Source: Philopedon plagiatum (Eukaryota; Arthropoda; Insecta; Coleoptera; Curculionidae). Taken from it: a stretch of DNA of 64,000 bases. This document shows positions 11,202 to 22,932 of the stretch, one piece after another. Both the position numbers and the translations under genes were made by a program. The notes beneath the pieces are model-generated. The model had not been told where the DNA came from. It was given only the letters and a program-made list of their open reading frames with translations, and ran no database searches. Every line of letters starts with the position of its first letter. Position 1 is the first letter of the stretch. The stretch spans positions 2,633,734-2,697,733 of the forward strand of contig OZ020196.1 in NCBI GenBank assembly GCA_963971165.1. Direction: 5' to 3'.

Positions 11202-12220
11202 ATGCTTACTACCGAAGAAAAAATAGAGATAGTTTTAATTCACGGTAAAAAAATAGGACAATAGGGACACTGGGAATATTTTTAATCAAAGACACCCACA
11301 CAAGTTTGTTTCGCATTCCACAGTTGGGCGTATTCTGGACAAATTGGAACGAACTGGAACAGTTTTGAATGTTTTTTAGAAACCACATGCAAATTGGAAA
11401 CTAGAAGAGCATGGAGAAAATGAGTTACAAGCAAACGTCAGTTGTAGCAATATCGGAAAGAACAGGGGCCAAAGAAACAACCATAAGAAAAATTTTACGA
11501 AAAAATAGATATCATCCCTACGAGCCGAAATTTATGAATATTCTTAAACAAAGCGATTTTGAAGCAAGGTTTGATTTTTGTACCTGGGTACAGGGGGAAA
11601 TAGAAGAGAATCGGTCATTTGCCAAAGGAATAATGTTTATAGACGAAGCACCTATTTACTCAAACGGGACAGTAAGTATGTTCACAAAACTGGAGGTGGT
11701 GGCTTCATAATTGAGTGTTCTTTTAGAGTAAATGTCTGGGGTGAAATTTTTAACGTAAGATTGATTGGGCCCTATTCTTTAGAGAAAACTTAAACGCAGT
11801 AACTTATTTAAACTTTTTAAGGACCGAGATAACCAATGTTGTTGATAACATGTCACTAACGGAAAGACTGATATTGTAGTACCAACATTTCACAGCACGA
11901 TTGAGGTCAGAAATTTTTTAGACAGTTTGTTCAGAGGAAAATGGATTGGCAGATATTCTGAGTATTCCTAGCAAACCTGACCTAACTGTCTTGAATTCCT
12001 TTTTGTGGGGTTATCTCAAACAAAAAGTTTACCGTAAACAGCCGTTTCAAAACGTGGATCACTTGGAAAATACTATAGGAGAGGCTTGCGTTGAAATTCC
12101 ACCAAGATATTTGAAAAATGCTACAAAAAGGTTTTCCATAAAAACAATTAAATGTATGGAAAGGGAAGGACGGCACACTAAAAAAACATTTTTTTTTGTT
12201 TTAAGAATAAGCTTTACATT
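11202..12220 (+). pseudogene. Tc1/mariner-type transposase (DUF4817 HTH + DDE), degenerate
   Basis: The ATG at 11202 begins MLTTEEKIEIV, the start of a helix-turn-helix family (DUF4817-like) common before insect mariner-type DDE domains. Recognisable blocks follow in several frames: a second HTH (ERTGAKETTIRKIL), FCTWVQGEIEENR, IDEAPIYSNG with the first Asp near 11641, VNVWGEIFNVRLIGP, a QHD block near 11890, and LTVLNSFLWGYLKQKVY near 11980. The position of the third catalytic Asp (usual LDFFLWG) is Asn here. Stops and frameshifts are scattered, so it is inactive. The gene ends where the BEL/Pao element begins. Confidence 0.82.
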
Positions 12221-13426
12221 TGTTGAAGAAACAGCTTCAACAAGAAAATAAACAAAGTTTGTCACACTCATTTTCCTATTTAAATAGAATGTCTTATTTA
12301 AAACCATTTAGTTTCAATAATATTAATTCCTAACTATTATTTCCCTATTTCTTAGAACTTTAGCAAGTTCACTTTTCCCCTCTCTCCGTCTCAATGCTTG
12401 CTTGACCTCGAATCTAGCCGCCGGGGGTAAGACAGTGACACTCAAGTGACAGCACCATAATAAAACGTTTTTTTGTTGAAAGCATCTCGACAGCTGTTCA
12501 TCCCGTTCAGCCGTTGAACTCTCGTGTATCCGTGCCGTATCAAAAATAAGCTTTGATCGGTTCTCTCTGTGGCACGAGCTTTTGCCTCTGTTGTTGTGAT
12601 AAACCTCTTTCTCCGGCTGATGCGCATGTCTCTCTGGCTCTACGCAGCAGGGCCCCTTCTCTAAGGAAGCAGTTCCTCTCACCTCTCACTGATGCAAGAG
12701 TAAGCATTGTATGAATATGAAAGCTGTTGCTACGGATTTACTTCTGGATTACTACTAGAAGAAATGTAAGTTTGTTCCAATTTTATCTAGTTTGGAATAA
12801 AGCTATAATTGCTCCACATAAATGGCTGTATTTGTTATCAAGCATAACTAAAAGAGACTTTATTATAAAAGTTGAGATATCTGTCAATAATTTATAAACT
12901 GCTCACAATTTGAACGTTGCCTAATGTAAATATCCACCGATTTCTTCAGTCTAAGATATCGCAGTTTTACCTTAGTTTAAGTGTGTTTTCTCCTTAAAAT
13001 AAAGTTATTTAAGGACACCAAGTTTTAACCTAAGTTTACCAGACTGGAATTTATGCATATCAGATGTAGTTTCAAGGTGTGTTGTTGATCCTTTTAGTTT
13101 TAGATATTTTGGATTATTTAAATGCATTTACTTGCCCTTTGTGTTTAAGTATTAGGAAATTAGATACATCTAATGCCCTTTAACAACTATTATTAATATT
13201 AAGATTGTTATACACTTATACTAAATTTAGTTTAATCATTTCTGGCATAATTTACCGAGCTTTAGAGTTTATTAAAGTTATATTTCAGTAGAAAATTTGT
13301 TGTTTGCTTTGCTTGCTCAGATCCCTTTAAAGTAAAAAGAATCAAGCGCGGATTGCAGTTAGTGGTCGAGATTCGATCACACCCCTCTCTGTGTTGGTGC
13401 AAATGGCTAATAGCGTTTCCCTAACA
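12221..13426 (+). repeat. BEL/Pao 5' LTR (1206 bp)
   Basis: Starts TGTTGAAGAAACAGC and ends CCCTAACA. It aligns end to end with the 3' LTR with about ten substitutions plus three indels (an 18-bp block absent here, a 7-bp CCTCTCA duplication present here, one T). An AATAAAG polyadenylation-like signal lies near 12797. Minus-strand open frames inside are present in both LTRs and are not genes. Confidence 0.95.
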
Positions 13427-13432
13427 TAGATT

Positions 13433-13450
13433 TGGTCCTTCGAGCCGGAT
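13433..13450 (+). other. Primer binding site, tRNA-Tyr
   Basis: TGGTCCTTCGAGCCGGAT is the exact complement of the 3' end of eukaryotic tRNA-Tyr (ATCCGGCTCGAAGGA plus CCA) and starts 6 bases after the 5' LTR. It is the site for first-strand cDNA priming. Confidence 0.9.
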
Positions 13451-13516
13451 CTGGGTAAAGAGCAGACAGCAAAGTTATCCTCTCTCTTTGTTTGTAAATC
13501 TAAGTCAGTGTTGAAA

Positions 13517-14983
13517 ATGAGCGAAGAACTAACCTACGATTCTTTAAAAATAAAACGTGCTAGTGCCAAAGGCTCTATTACTAGAGTTACGAACTGGTTA
13601 AATGATAACAAAGACTCTGAAACGAACGTACACTCGTTTATGGCAAAAGAGGAGTTGCTAAGACGAGCCTTTGATAAATATTTAGACATTCAAGAACTTA
13701 TAGAAATTACTCTCGCTAAGGAAAACAAATCTAATGTAGATAATGAAGATGTCTCTATAGTAGAAACGCGATATTGTGATGCGCTCGCTAATATTCAAAG
13801 TTGTATAAAAAATTTATCTGTACCTCCTTCATCCCCTCAACCTATTGTTATACAGCAAAGCTCCCCCATCCAGGTTAAATTACCAGATGTACAAATAAAG
13901 CCGTTTAAGGGCGACTTACTTGAATATCGTTCATTTATTGAATTGTTTAATGCTGTTATTAAAAATAATCCAGATTTGTGTGATGTTCAGAAGCTTATGT
14001 ATTTAAAAACGTATCTCAGAGACGAACCGCTAAAACTTATTGACAATCTTGAAGTAACTAATCAGAATTTTGAAACAGCCTTACAAATCCTTAAAGATAG
14101 GTATGATAATAAAATTTCTGTAATTAATGCTCACTTTCGTGCGCTTTTTGACACACCAACTCAGTCAAAAGGTCAGAATAGTTATTTAACAGAATTTATC
14201 ATTAATAATAAAAGATATTTAGAATCATTAAAAAACTCAGGTTTTTCTCAAGGCCAAACGTATGAATTACTAATTATATATCTTTTTGAAAAGCAACTTG
14301 ACCCAGCTTCTAAACGCGCTTATGAACAAAGTAAAAATCTGGGTAGTGTACCTACACTTGACGAATTTTTTAAATTTTTGGAAAAACGACGCGAGGTAAA
14401 TGAAAATTTAAGCTTTCTTGATGGAGCCACACAAAAAAGATCTACTAAATTCGCAGGTCACGCAGGCAATGAGACATTAAATTCTCCCAAATGTATTTTT
14501 TGTAAAGAAACTCACAAGATTTATCAGTGCAACAAATTCAAAAATTTAAAAGTTCATGAAAAACAAAATTTCGAAAAACAAATAATCTCTGTTTTAACTG
14601 TTTGGGATCTAAGCATAAATCGAACGAGTGCACCTCAACCCACGGTTGTTCAATTTGTCACAGAAGACATCACACGTTTTTACACGCACCCAATATGTCT
14701 CAAAACTCCTTAAATAATTCCCGAAACAGTTCGCAAAATATTGTTGGTCAAAGGAGTACCTATTCGTCACAAAAAAGTTATAACACTTCCCAAAACTTCC
14801 CCAATAGCGATACTCCTGCGAATACTCAAAGTTTAAACCACACTAGTCCTCAGGTTCCCCAGGCTCAACGACAAGGTCTCCCAAAGAATGATAGTTTTAC
14901 TCCCACTTTAACCAAGGCTACTGAGAAAGGAACTCACACCCAAAATACGCAAGGTGACTTGACTCAGCAATTCCTAACTATGT
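13517..14983 (+). pseudogene. gag: BEL/Pao gag, frameshifted and interrupted
   Basis: Encodes the structural protein of the retrotransposon particle. The ATG at 13517 (after an in-frame GTG) starts MSEELTYDSLKIKRA. A capsid-like region follows (QIKPFKGDLLEYRSF...LFNAVI, typical of BEL/Pao), then a first zinc knuckle CIFCKETHKIYQC near 14491-14530. A one-base frameshift near 14581 separates this from the second cysteine cluster, read in the next frame (CFNC...GCSICHRRHHTFLH, about 14590-14680). The second frame runs into the nested DNA transposon at 14992. When that insertion and one target copy are ignored, gag is in frame with pol, as in the usual gag-pol polyprotein of this family. Confidence 0.9.
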
Positions 14984-14991
14984 CTGCCACC

Positions 14992-16272
14992 CATAGAGAA
15001 AATATATAATAGAGAAATAATGTCATTTGCGAATGTGGCAAATTTACCAAGCTGAATCCGTAAACACCGACGGTCTTCTGCGGGCTTGCGCCTTGTCGAA
15101 CGTTTGCCTTGTGATAGACAGGACCGTACTTCAAAAGTTATTTCACATGACTTGAATCTTTTATCGAGTAATAAATGCTAAATATATTACTTGTAATTAT
15201 TATTTTTATTAATGATAAAAATGTAACCATTAGTGAGATTTTCACAAAAATTGTATAGTTTGTTGGCTTAAATCTGAGTTTTCTTGCTATACAAAACTGT
15301 CGATAATTCCTCGAAAATAACTCAGTTTATACATATACAGTGCGTCTCTTTAATGCCCCCCTCTTATTTTTTTAAACGTTACATTTACAAAATTGAAAGT
15401 TGAAATAAAATATAAACATAGTATTCTAAACAAATCAAACAAATTATATCTTAGCGATCCTTTGGCGAAAGCGCTTTTTTCTTTCGCCATCCCTTTTAAA
15501 ATACTCCCCTCTACCCTAATCCACTAGTATTTTTAGTGCCCCTTTGGCGAATGCGCAAATATGCCTTTTGAACACTCACCCTTCTAATCCACTGATATCT
15601 TAGCGATCCTTTGGCGAAAGAGCTTTTTTCTTTCGCCATCCCTTTTCAAATACTCCCCTCTACCCTAATCCACTAGTATTTTTAGTGCCCCTTTGGCGAA
15701 AGCGCAAATATGCCTTCTGGACACTCACTCACCCTTATGCAATATAGGGGAAGGAGGCATTGACACTATATATGACCTTCTTACACCATCTTACCCCTTA
15801 TACAATGCCCCTAATACACACACACCCCATCAGTGCCTTTCTGACACCTTGACCACACTCAATATACGTCACTGATAAATATTTCTACTTCTCCGTGTGT
15901 GTGTTCACTTCAACACCGGAGTGCATTTAAGATAAAAGTTAGAAAATTTATTTGGTTAGAGTTAATCTTAATACCTCAAAACTTAAAAGTATTTTTGCAA
16001 ATGGAAATAGCAACTTCAGCATTTACAACAGCTGTATTCCATGTGTTTCCTTCAGTGATTACAACTGGGTCCGGTTCTGATCGCCGAGTTGCGTCATTGA
16101 GTTCAACAACCACTTTTGCTAGACGTCCCGAGTGCGCATGCCTCGAGAGGACCGTCGTTTAAAAATCTGACTGGCGCCCAATGCGTACAAACGCACTTTT
16201 TCGCCCATACATTGGACGGATTCAGCTGGTGTCGCGAATACGTTGTGATGGTCTAAATATATTTTGTCTATG
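14992..16272. mobile_element. DNA transposon nested in BEL, P/hAT-like, 1281 bp
   Basis: Terminal repeats CATAGAGAAAATATAT and the complement of CATAGACAAAATATAT are flanked by an exact 8-bp duplication CTGCCACC (14984-14991 and 16273-16280). A 12-bp subterminal inverted repeat AGCTGAATCCGT lies at 15050-15061 and, inverted, at 16216-16227. The 8-bp duplication, CAT start and internal inverted repeat recall P elements; hAT is the alternative. No transposase is encoded. Removing the element and one target copy rejoins gag and pol in one frame. Confidence 0.9.
15447..15744. repeat. 149-bp tandem repeat, two units, in the nested transposon
   Basis: Units start at 15447 and 15596 with TATCTTAGCGATCC and are almost identical for about 145 bp. 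Each contains a hairpin with 8-bp stem GGCGAAAG...CTTTCGCC and a second TTTGGCGAA half near the end of the unit. Internal tandem repeats are common in non-autonomous elements. Confidence 0.85.
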
Positions 16273-19200
16273 CTGCCACCTCTTCCAAAACTTCAGTGGT
16301 TTTACTTAGTACTGCTGTTATTTCAGCATATGATTCTCAAGGACACCTCATTAAATTAAGAGCTCTTCTAGATAATGGCTCTCAAAACTCTTTTATTTCA
16401 AAGCAAGCCGCATCAGAACTAGGTTTACCTATTTATGATAGCTCTTTACAAATCTCTGGCATTTCATCCAGTAAAATTATGTCACATAATAAAATTAATT
16501 GGATAATACACTCTGATGTTCACAAGCGAATGAAATTCCGTATTTCTTGTGCGGTGTTGCCAAGTATTACACATCTCTTACCTCAAGTTAGAATAAACAC
16601 TGCCAAATTTTGTATTCCTTCAAACCTACCTTTAGCTGATCCAGATTATTTTGGAACACCTGCTTCAGTCGATCTTCTCATTGGCGCAGACTTATACTAT
16701 GACCTGATATACCCTGAAATTCACACACTAGGTAAAAACCTTCCTATTTTGCAAAACACTAAACTAGGATGGGTCGTCGCTGGTAAAATTCCAGAAACAT
16801 ATGTAAATTTTTCTTCTTCTCAGAAAAGTGAGCACAGTGCACAAAATCATTCCTTTTTTACACAAACAGAAAATGACTCTTTAGAAACACTAATGTCAAA
16901 ATTTTGGCATGTTGAGGAACTACCCAGTAAAGATTTATTAACCCCTGAAGACCAATTAGCTGAAGATTTATTTCTTAATACCACAAAAATTTTGACTGAC
17001 GGAACTTACCAGGTTGACCTACCCTTGAAAACTGAAAATGAAAATTGTAAGTTAGGTGACTCTTTTTACTGTGCTCAAAAAAGGTTTCTCAACCTTGAAA
17101 GTAGATTACAGAAAAAGCCAACATTAAAAGAGGATTACTCCAAATTTATTAATGAATATATTGAGCTCGATCACAGTGAATATGTCCCTATCTCTTCAAC
17201 TCACACTTACAACAATCAAGTTGTAAATAAGTATTTCTTACCTCACCACGATGTGATTAGAGATGAGAGTGTTAGCACCAAATTAAGGGTAGTTTTCGAC
17301 GGTAGCTGTAAAAGCAGCTCAGGCTATTCCTTGAATGATGTCACTTTAAAAGGATATCAAGTACAACCTAATTTATTCGATATAATCAATAGATTTCGAA
17401 GTTTTCTGTATGTGCTGACAGCAGACATCATAAAAATGTTTCGACAGATAAAAATTAACCCATATCAACGTTTTCTTCTGAACATTCTTTGGCGTAATGA
17501 CACAGAAGAACCTTTAAAATGCATACAATTATCCACCGTTACATATGGCACAAATTGTGCACCCTATCTTGCCACACGGGTTTTAAAGCATCTAGCCCAA
17601 GCTCGTCATTCTGAGTTTCCATTAGCAGCTGATGCTATTCTCTCACAAACTTATATGGACGACATATTAAGCGGTTGTAATGATTTTTGTACTCTTAATA
17701 AGTTATATGTTGAATTAAATAATTTGCTCAAATCTTCTGGATTTTCTTTGCACAAATGGTGTACTAATTCTAAATAGTTTTTAGAAAAAATATCCCCTGA
17801 ACAATCTCGCGACTATGACTTTAACTTTGACAATTTTTCAAGTAAAATTTTAGGACTTAAGTGGAATCCCAGTGAAGATTGTTTTAAAATCTCTGTCCCT
17901 CAAAATCCCACCTTTGTTATTTTAACAAAAAGAAAAATTCTTTCGATAGTCGCACAGATTTTTGATCCTCTTGGATTCGTCTCTCCGGTAGCTATTGTTG
18001 GCAAACTTCTTATTCAAAAATTGTGGTTAATAAAAATCGATTGGGATACTGAAGTCACTGATAAAGAAATTTTAACCCTCTGGAAGGGTTTTTCTGAAAA
18101 CTTAGCATGTTTGTCTGAGGTTCAGATTCCCCGATGTTTTTTATTAAATAAATCAGTGGCTTTTCATCAAATACACGGATTTTCAGATGCTAGTTTATCC
18201 GCATATGCCGCATGTGTTTACATACGCACTATTTACAACGATGGTACTGTTTCTTGCCACTTAATAGCTTCCAAATCAAGAGTCGCACCCATAAAAACAA
18301 TCTCTTTACCACGTATAGAACTCTGCGGTATTTTTCTTTTATCTAAACTTGTAAATCAACTCCTTCGGATTTTTGAAAACAATTTTCTGGTCCAGTCTGT
18401 GAATTTATGGAGTGACTCCGAAATCGCATTATATTGGGTTCATTCACACCCTAGTAGATGGAATGTTTTTATTGCAAATAGAGTCTCTCAAATACAAGAG
18501 TTGACAACCAATTTTAAGCTAAGATATATAAAAAGTAAACTAAATCCAGCTGAGTTACCTACACGTGGAATTTTACCACAAGCCATTTTGAATAACTCTC
18601 TTTGGTTCCATGGCCCTGAGTTTCTCCATCGCTCTAACCTTGACTTAAAAGATTATGATTTCACTCTTCAAAAGGACATTAATTTACCAGAACAAAGAAA
18701 AGTTGCTTTACATATATCAAATGTCTCACAAAAACATGAATTCTGGAATAAAACTTTTTCTCGCTTTTCCAACTTTACTCGAACGCAGAGATCTCTCGCT
18801 TATGTCTTTAGGTTTATCAATAACCTTAAAAATGTTGACGGTAAAAGACATACTGGGTCTCTTTCAGTCGAAGAACCTAGAAATTCCCAAGAGTTTATCA
18901 TAAAAAATATTCAACACTTTCATTTCCCAAGAGAAATCAGCGACCTTAAAAATGATAGGCAGGTCACCAACAAAGGCTTGTTACCTCTTAAGCCTTTCAT
19001 TGATGAAAACAATCTGCTTAGAGTAGGAGGTCGACTAAAAAATGTTAGAGTCCCATACTCTCAAAAGCACCCTTTGCTGTTACCGTCTCGAAATTATGTA
19101 GTATCTTTGGTCTATAAACTAGAACACATACGACTGGGCCACGCGGGTCCCCAGACTATTCTCTCGAATATAAGACTGAGATTTTGGCCTTTAAATGCAC

Positions 19201-20291
19201 TCAGGGAAGTCAAAAATGTCATAAATAAATGTATTGTCTGCTACCGATACAAGGCGCAACCCGCTCAACAGATTATGTCTGATTTACCCCAAGATAGGGT
19301 AGGACTTTCTCGACCTTTCGAAAAGGTAGGCATTGACTACGGAGGATACTTTTTATTAAAGTCTTCGAACTTACGAAAAGCTCCAGTTACCAAGGCTTAT
19401 ATAGCACTCTTTGTTTGTATGTCATCTAAGGCTATTCATCTGGAACTAGTTTCAGATCTCTCCACAGAAGCTTTTTTACAAGCCTTTACTAGATTCATCT
19501 CCCGACGTGGAAACCCATCCGTTATTTACTCTGATAATGCAACAAACTTTTTAGGTGCCTCAAACCATTTAAAAGAACTTTACGATTTCTTTAAAAAACA
19601 AGACAATTACAACAAAATTAAAGAATTTCTTTCTCTAAATGAAACTAAATTCAAATTCATTCCCCCTCGATCACCACACTGGGGTGGATTATGGGAATCC
19701 GCTATAAAAGGAGCCAAATATCATATAAAAAAGCTCATTGGGGAAACCACCCTTACTTTCGAAGAATTCAACACCATTCTGACCAAAATTGAGGCAATTA
19801 TGAATTCTAGACCTCCTTGTGCCCTTTCGAATGACCCTAATGATTTGTCCTCTTTGACACCCGGTCATTTTATTCTTGGCAAAAGCTTGACGGCGTTTCC
19901 AGATAAGGACGTGACTCAGATCCCCTTAAATCGGTTATCTCTCTGGAAACGATGTTCCCAAATTTATCAGCTGTTCTGGAAAAGGTGGACTATTGAGTAT
20001 TTAAACAGATTACAAAATCGTTCCAAATGGTATACACCATCCAGAAACTTAAAAGTAAATGATCTAGTACTTGTAAAAGATGAAGACTCTATTCCGTTAA
20101 AGTGGCCGCTTGCCCGAATCATTGAAGTGTATCCTAGCTCTGATGGCAAGGTCCGAGTCGCTAAAGTTAAGACCTCAGATGGTGTCTACACTCGAAGTGT
20201 AGCCAAATTATGTCCCCTACCAATAAATGATATAGATATCGAAAATAATGATTCTATTGAAGTCAGTAACTTCAAAAGGGGGGTATGTTGA
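16273..20291 (+). pseudogene. pol: BEL/Pao pol: protease, RT, RNase H, integrase; one stop
   Basis: One frame runs from the end of the nested transposon to a TGA just inside the 3' LTR, broken only by TAG at 17775-17777. The aspartic protease active site is LLDNGSQ near 16365. The reverse transcriptase has LRVVFDGSCKSSSG, TADIIKMFRQI and the catalytic YMDD at 17653-17664. RNase H follows with GFSDAS near 18177 and LWSDSE near 18405. The integrase has an HHCC zinc finger (HIRLGH...CIVC, 19117-19245) and catalytic Asp, Asp, Glu in GIDYGG, IYSDNATNF and WESAIKG. All catalytic residues are kept, so the amber codon is probably recent. Codon use matches the gag region. Confidence 0.95.
20274..20283 (+). 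other. Polypurine tract
   Basis: AAAAGGGGGG lies two bases before the 3' LTR, the expected plus-strand primer position. Confidence 0.85.
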
Positions 20292-21503
20292 AGAAACAGC
20301 TTCAACAAGAAAGTAAACAAAGTTTGTCACACTCATTTTCCTATTTAAATAGAATGTCTTATTTAAAACCATTTAGTTTCAATAATATTAATTCCTAACT
20401 TTTATTTCCCTAAAGGTTTTATTTCACATATTTCTTAGAACTTTAGCAAGTTCACTTTTCCCCTCTCTCCGTCTCATTGCTTGCTTGACCTCGAATCTAG
20501 CCGCCGGGGGTAAGACAGTGACACTCAAGTGACAGCACCATAATAAAACGTTTTTTTTGTTGAAAGCATCTCGACAGCTGTTCATCCCGTTCAGCCGTTG
20601 AACTCTCGTGTATCCGTGCCGTATCAAAAATAAGCTTTGATCTGTTCTCTCTGTGGCACGGGCTTTTGCCTCTGTTGTTGTGATAAACCTCTTTCTCCGG
20701 CTGATGCGCATGTCTCTCTGGCTCTACGCAGCAGGGCCCCTTCTCTAAGGAAGCAGTTCCTCTCACTGATGCAAGAATAAGCATTGTATGAATATGAAAG
20801 CTGTTGCTCCGGATTTACTTCTGGATTACTACTAGAAGATATGTAAGTTTGTTCCAATTTTATCTAGTTTGGAATAAAGCTATAATTGCTCCACATAAAT
20901 GGCTGTATTTGTTATCAAGCATAACTAAAAGAGACTTTATTATAAAAGTTGAGATATCTGTCAATAATTTATAAACTGCTCACAATTTGAACGTTGCCTA
21001 ACGTAAATATCCACCGATTTCTTCAGTCTAAGATATCGCAGTTTTACCTTAGTTTAAGTGTGTTTTCTCCTTAAAATAAAGTTATTTAAGGACACCAAGT
21101 TTTAACCTAAGTTTACCAGACTGGAATTTATGCATATCAGATGTAGTTTCAAGGTGTGTTGTTGATCCTTTTAGTTTTAGATATTTTGGATTATTTAAAT
21201 GCATTTACTTGCCCTTTGTGTTTAAGTATTAGGAAATTAGATACATCTAATGCCCTTTAACAACTATTATTAATATTAAGATTGTTATACACTTATACTA
21301 AATTTAGTTTAATCATTTCTGGCATAATTTACCGAGCTTTAGAGTTTATTAAAGTTATATTTCAGTAGAAAATTTGTTGTTTGCTTTGCTTGCTCAGATC
21401 CCTTTAAAGTAAAAAGAATCAAGCGCGGATTGCAGTTAGTGGTCGAGATTCGATCACACCCCTCTCTGTGTTGGTGCAAATGGCTAATAGCGTTTCCCTA
21501 ACA
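20286..21503 (+). repeat. BEL/Pao 3' LTR (1218 bp)
   Basis: Same ends as the 5' LTR (TGTTGAAG...CTAACA). It has an 18-bp block (AAAGGTTTTATTTCACAT) missing from the 5' LTR and lacks a 7-bp duplication. The pol stop codon falls within its first six bases. Confidence 0.95.
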
Positions 21504-21855
21504 ACATTTTTGATTTCTTATTCCTGTTTTAGTTTAAAAATAAAAGTTTTAATAAAAAAAAGTTTTTTATTAGTTAGCTTCTAAAATCCTATAGATGATG
21601 TGCTTTTCTAACTGTTGTATTTGATATGGTTAATAATAAGCTAACTTAACTTAAAAAATTAAGTAGTAGTCCAATAGCGCTCAAGGAATTTTAAAAAATA
21701 TTTATTTTTGTGCTATAAAAACCCTGTAAACTTTAGGAAATGAATACCTCATCTTTAGAAACGTTTAAACTTAATAATAAGGAAATAAACGTTAAACATT
21801 TAAACAAATTTATGATGCTAAAAGAATATGTCAAAAATTAAAAGTTAAATTTTTT

Positions 21856-22319
21856 TAACAAAACTTCAACCCAATCAAACCCAATCTAAGTCGCTCCGGC
21901 TTTACTCTTCTCACCCCCATCCCTTTATTATTTTTTAAAGTCAAATACCAACAGGACCACCGAACCGTCATGGTAAAAACACAACGAAGAAAAAATTATT
22001 GAAATCGGTGCTGCCATTTCGAAGTACACACGCAAAGCTTGTCGATTTCAAGAGTTTTTTTTAGTTTTTCGCATTTTTTTTAGGTTTCCACGCGCTTCAG
22101 CAAAAACCCCTTAAAATGGGACCATTCGGGAGAACTCATCTACAAAACAAGAACACATTTATCGAAATCGGTTAATCCGTTCAAGAATTATGCGTGAACA
22201 TACATAAAGAAAAAACATGACACATACGGGTCGAATTGATAACCTCCTCGTAAAGTCGGTTAAAAAAACGGCAAGTTCGCATGCGCCTACATCTTTTTAT
22301 TGTTTAGGTTTCTAATAAA
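21856..22319. repeat. Unnamed interspersed-repeat remnant
   Basis: Contains GAAATCGGTTAATCCGTTCAAG, AATTATGCGTGAACATACAT and AACCTCCTCGTAAAGTCGG, phrases of a style common in dispersed insect repeats. No open frame, boundary or terminal repeat was found. Confidence 0.35.
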
Positions 22320-22869
22320 TTAACACTATTTCATAAGGAAAAAAAGAAACTTTCTCGAAAACACGTTTTTTGAAAGCATGTTGTTTCGAAAAGATATCCT
22401 CTTGAGAACAGAACTTTTTCGAAAATGCAATAATTATTCCGAAACTAGGAGTGTTTTCCAATTTTTTTTTTCGGAAACCAACTTTTCGAACTTTTTTTAA
22501 AAAGCACATTCCGAAAAGTAGACTTTTTCAAAGGACACCCGTTAAATTTTTTTTCGAATATTAACTTTGGCAAGAAACGGCCTGGAAAACTAATTTACAA
22601 TAAAGCAACGTAGCAAACCTAAGGAAACCTGATCAGACCCAAAAAAGGTTCGTTTGAGTTTGCTCAAGATCTTTTTTGGTCATTCTTTCATTATCATTTT
22701 CCAAGCTAGTAGAGTTTATAATTGAAATTTCGAAGTATTTTCGAAAAAATACATTTTCGGGAAAAATGTACTTTTGAAATTTGTTTTTGAGAAAATATTT
22801 TCAAAAAATTTCATAAACCCGTTTTCAAAAAAGTATCTTTTGAAAAAGCTGTTAAGAGATTTTTGAAAA

Positions 22870-22870
<1 letters not shown>
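22320..22870. repeat. Third copy of the TTCGAAAA-rich dispersed repeat
   Basis: Matches 6535-6900 in order (CAAACCTAAGGAAACCTGA, CAAAAAAGGTTCGTTTG, TTTTCAAAAAATTTCATAAA, GAAAAAGCTGTTAAGAG). The (TA)n tract begins where similarity to the 6.8-kb copy ends. Confidence 0.65.

Positions 22871-22871
<1 letters not shown>

Positions 22872-22927
<56 letters not shown>
22872..22927. repeat. (TA)n microsatellite
   Basis: Uninterrupted alternating TA of about 56 bp. Confidence 0.98.

Positions 22928-22932
<5 letters not shown>

Larger units (their letters stand above)
12221..21503 (+). mobile_element. BEL/Pao LTR retrotransposon, near complete
   Basis: A 9283-bp element bounded by TG...CA LTRs and the 5-bp target duplication ACATT (12216-12220 and 21504-21508). 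Internal order: tRNA-Tyr primer site, gag with zinc knuckles, protease, reverse transcriptase, RNase H, integrase, polypurine tract. The internal part without the nested transposon (14992-16272) is about 5.6 kb, usual for BEL/Pao. Three lesions separate it from an intact frame: a one-base shift near 14581, the nested transposon, and one amber codon at 17775-17777. No envelope-like gene is present. LTR similarity suggests fairly recent insertion. Confidence 0.95.
10285..21855 (+). mobile_element. Mariner-type element with long TIRs, split by BEL/Pao
   Basis: About 350 bp at 10285-10640 is the diverged reverse complement of 21520-21855, sharing words such as ACTTTTAATTTTT, TTATTATTAAGTTTAAACG, CAACAGTTAGAAAAGCA and AGCTAACTAATAAAAAACTTT. 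Between them lie a palindrome and a transposase pseudogene. The BEL/Pao element (12221-21503) landed just inside the right arm, so the pre-insertion element was about 2.3 kb. Exact outer ends and the TA duplication are not resolved. Confidence 0.75.

Noticed and set aside
12323..12682. Minus-strand open frames in the LTR (also 20424-20857)
   Set aside because: Present in both LTR copies, antisense, without domains; chance frames in repeat DNA.
15447..15744. CRISPR-like repeat-spacer structure
   Set aside because: Units are contiguous 149-bp tandem copies in a eukaryotic transposon; no short repeat plus unique spacers.
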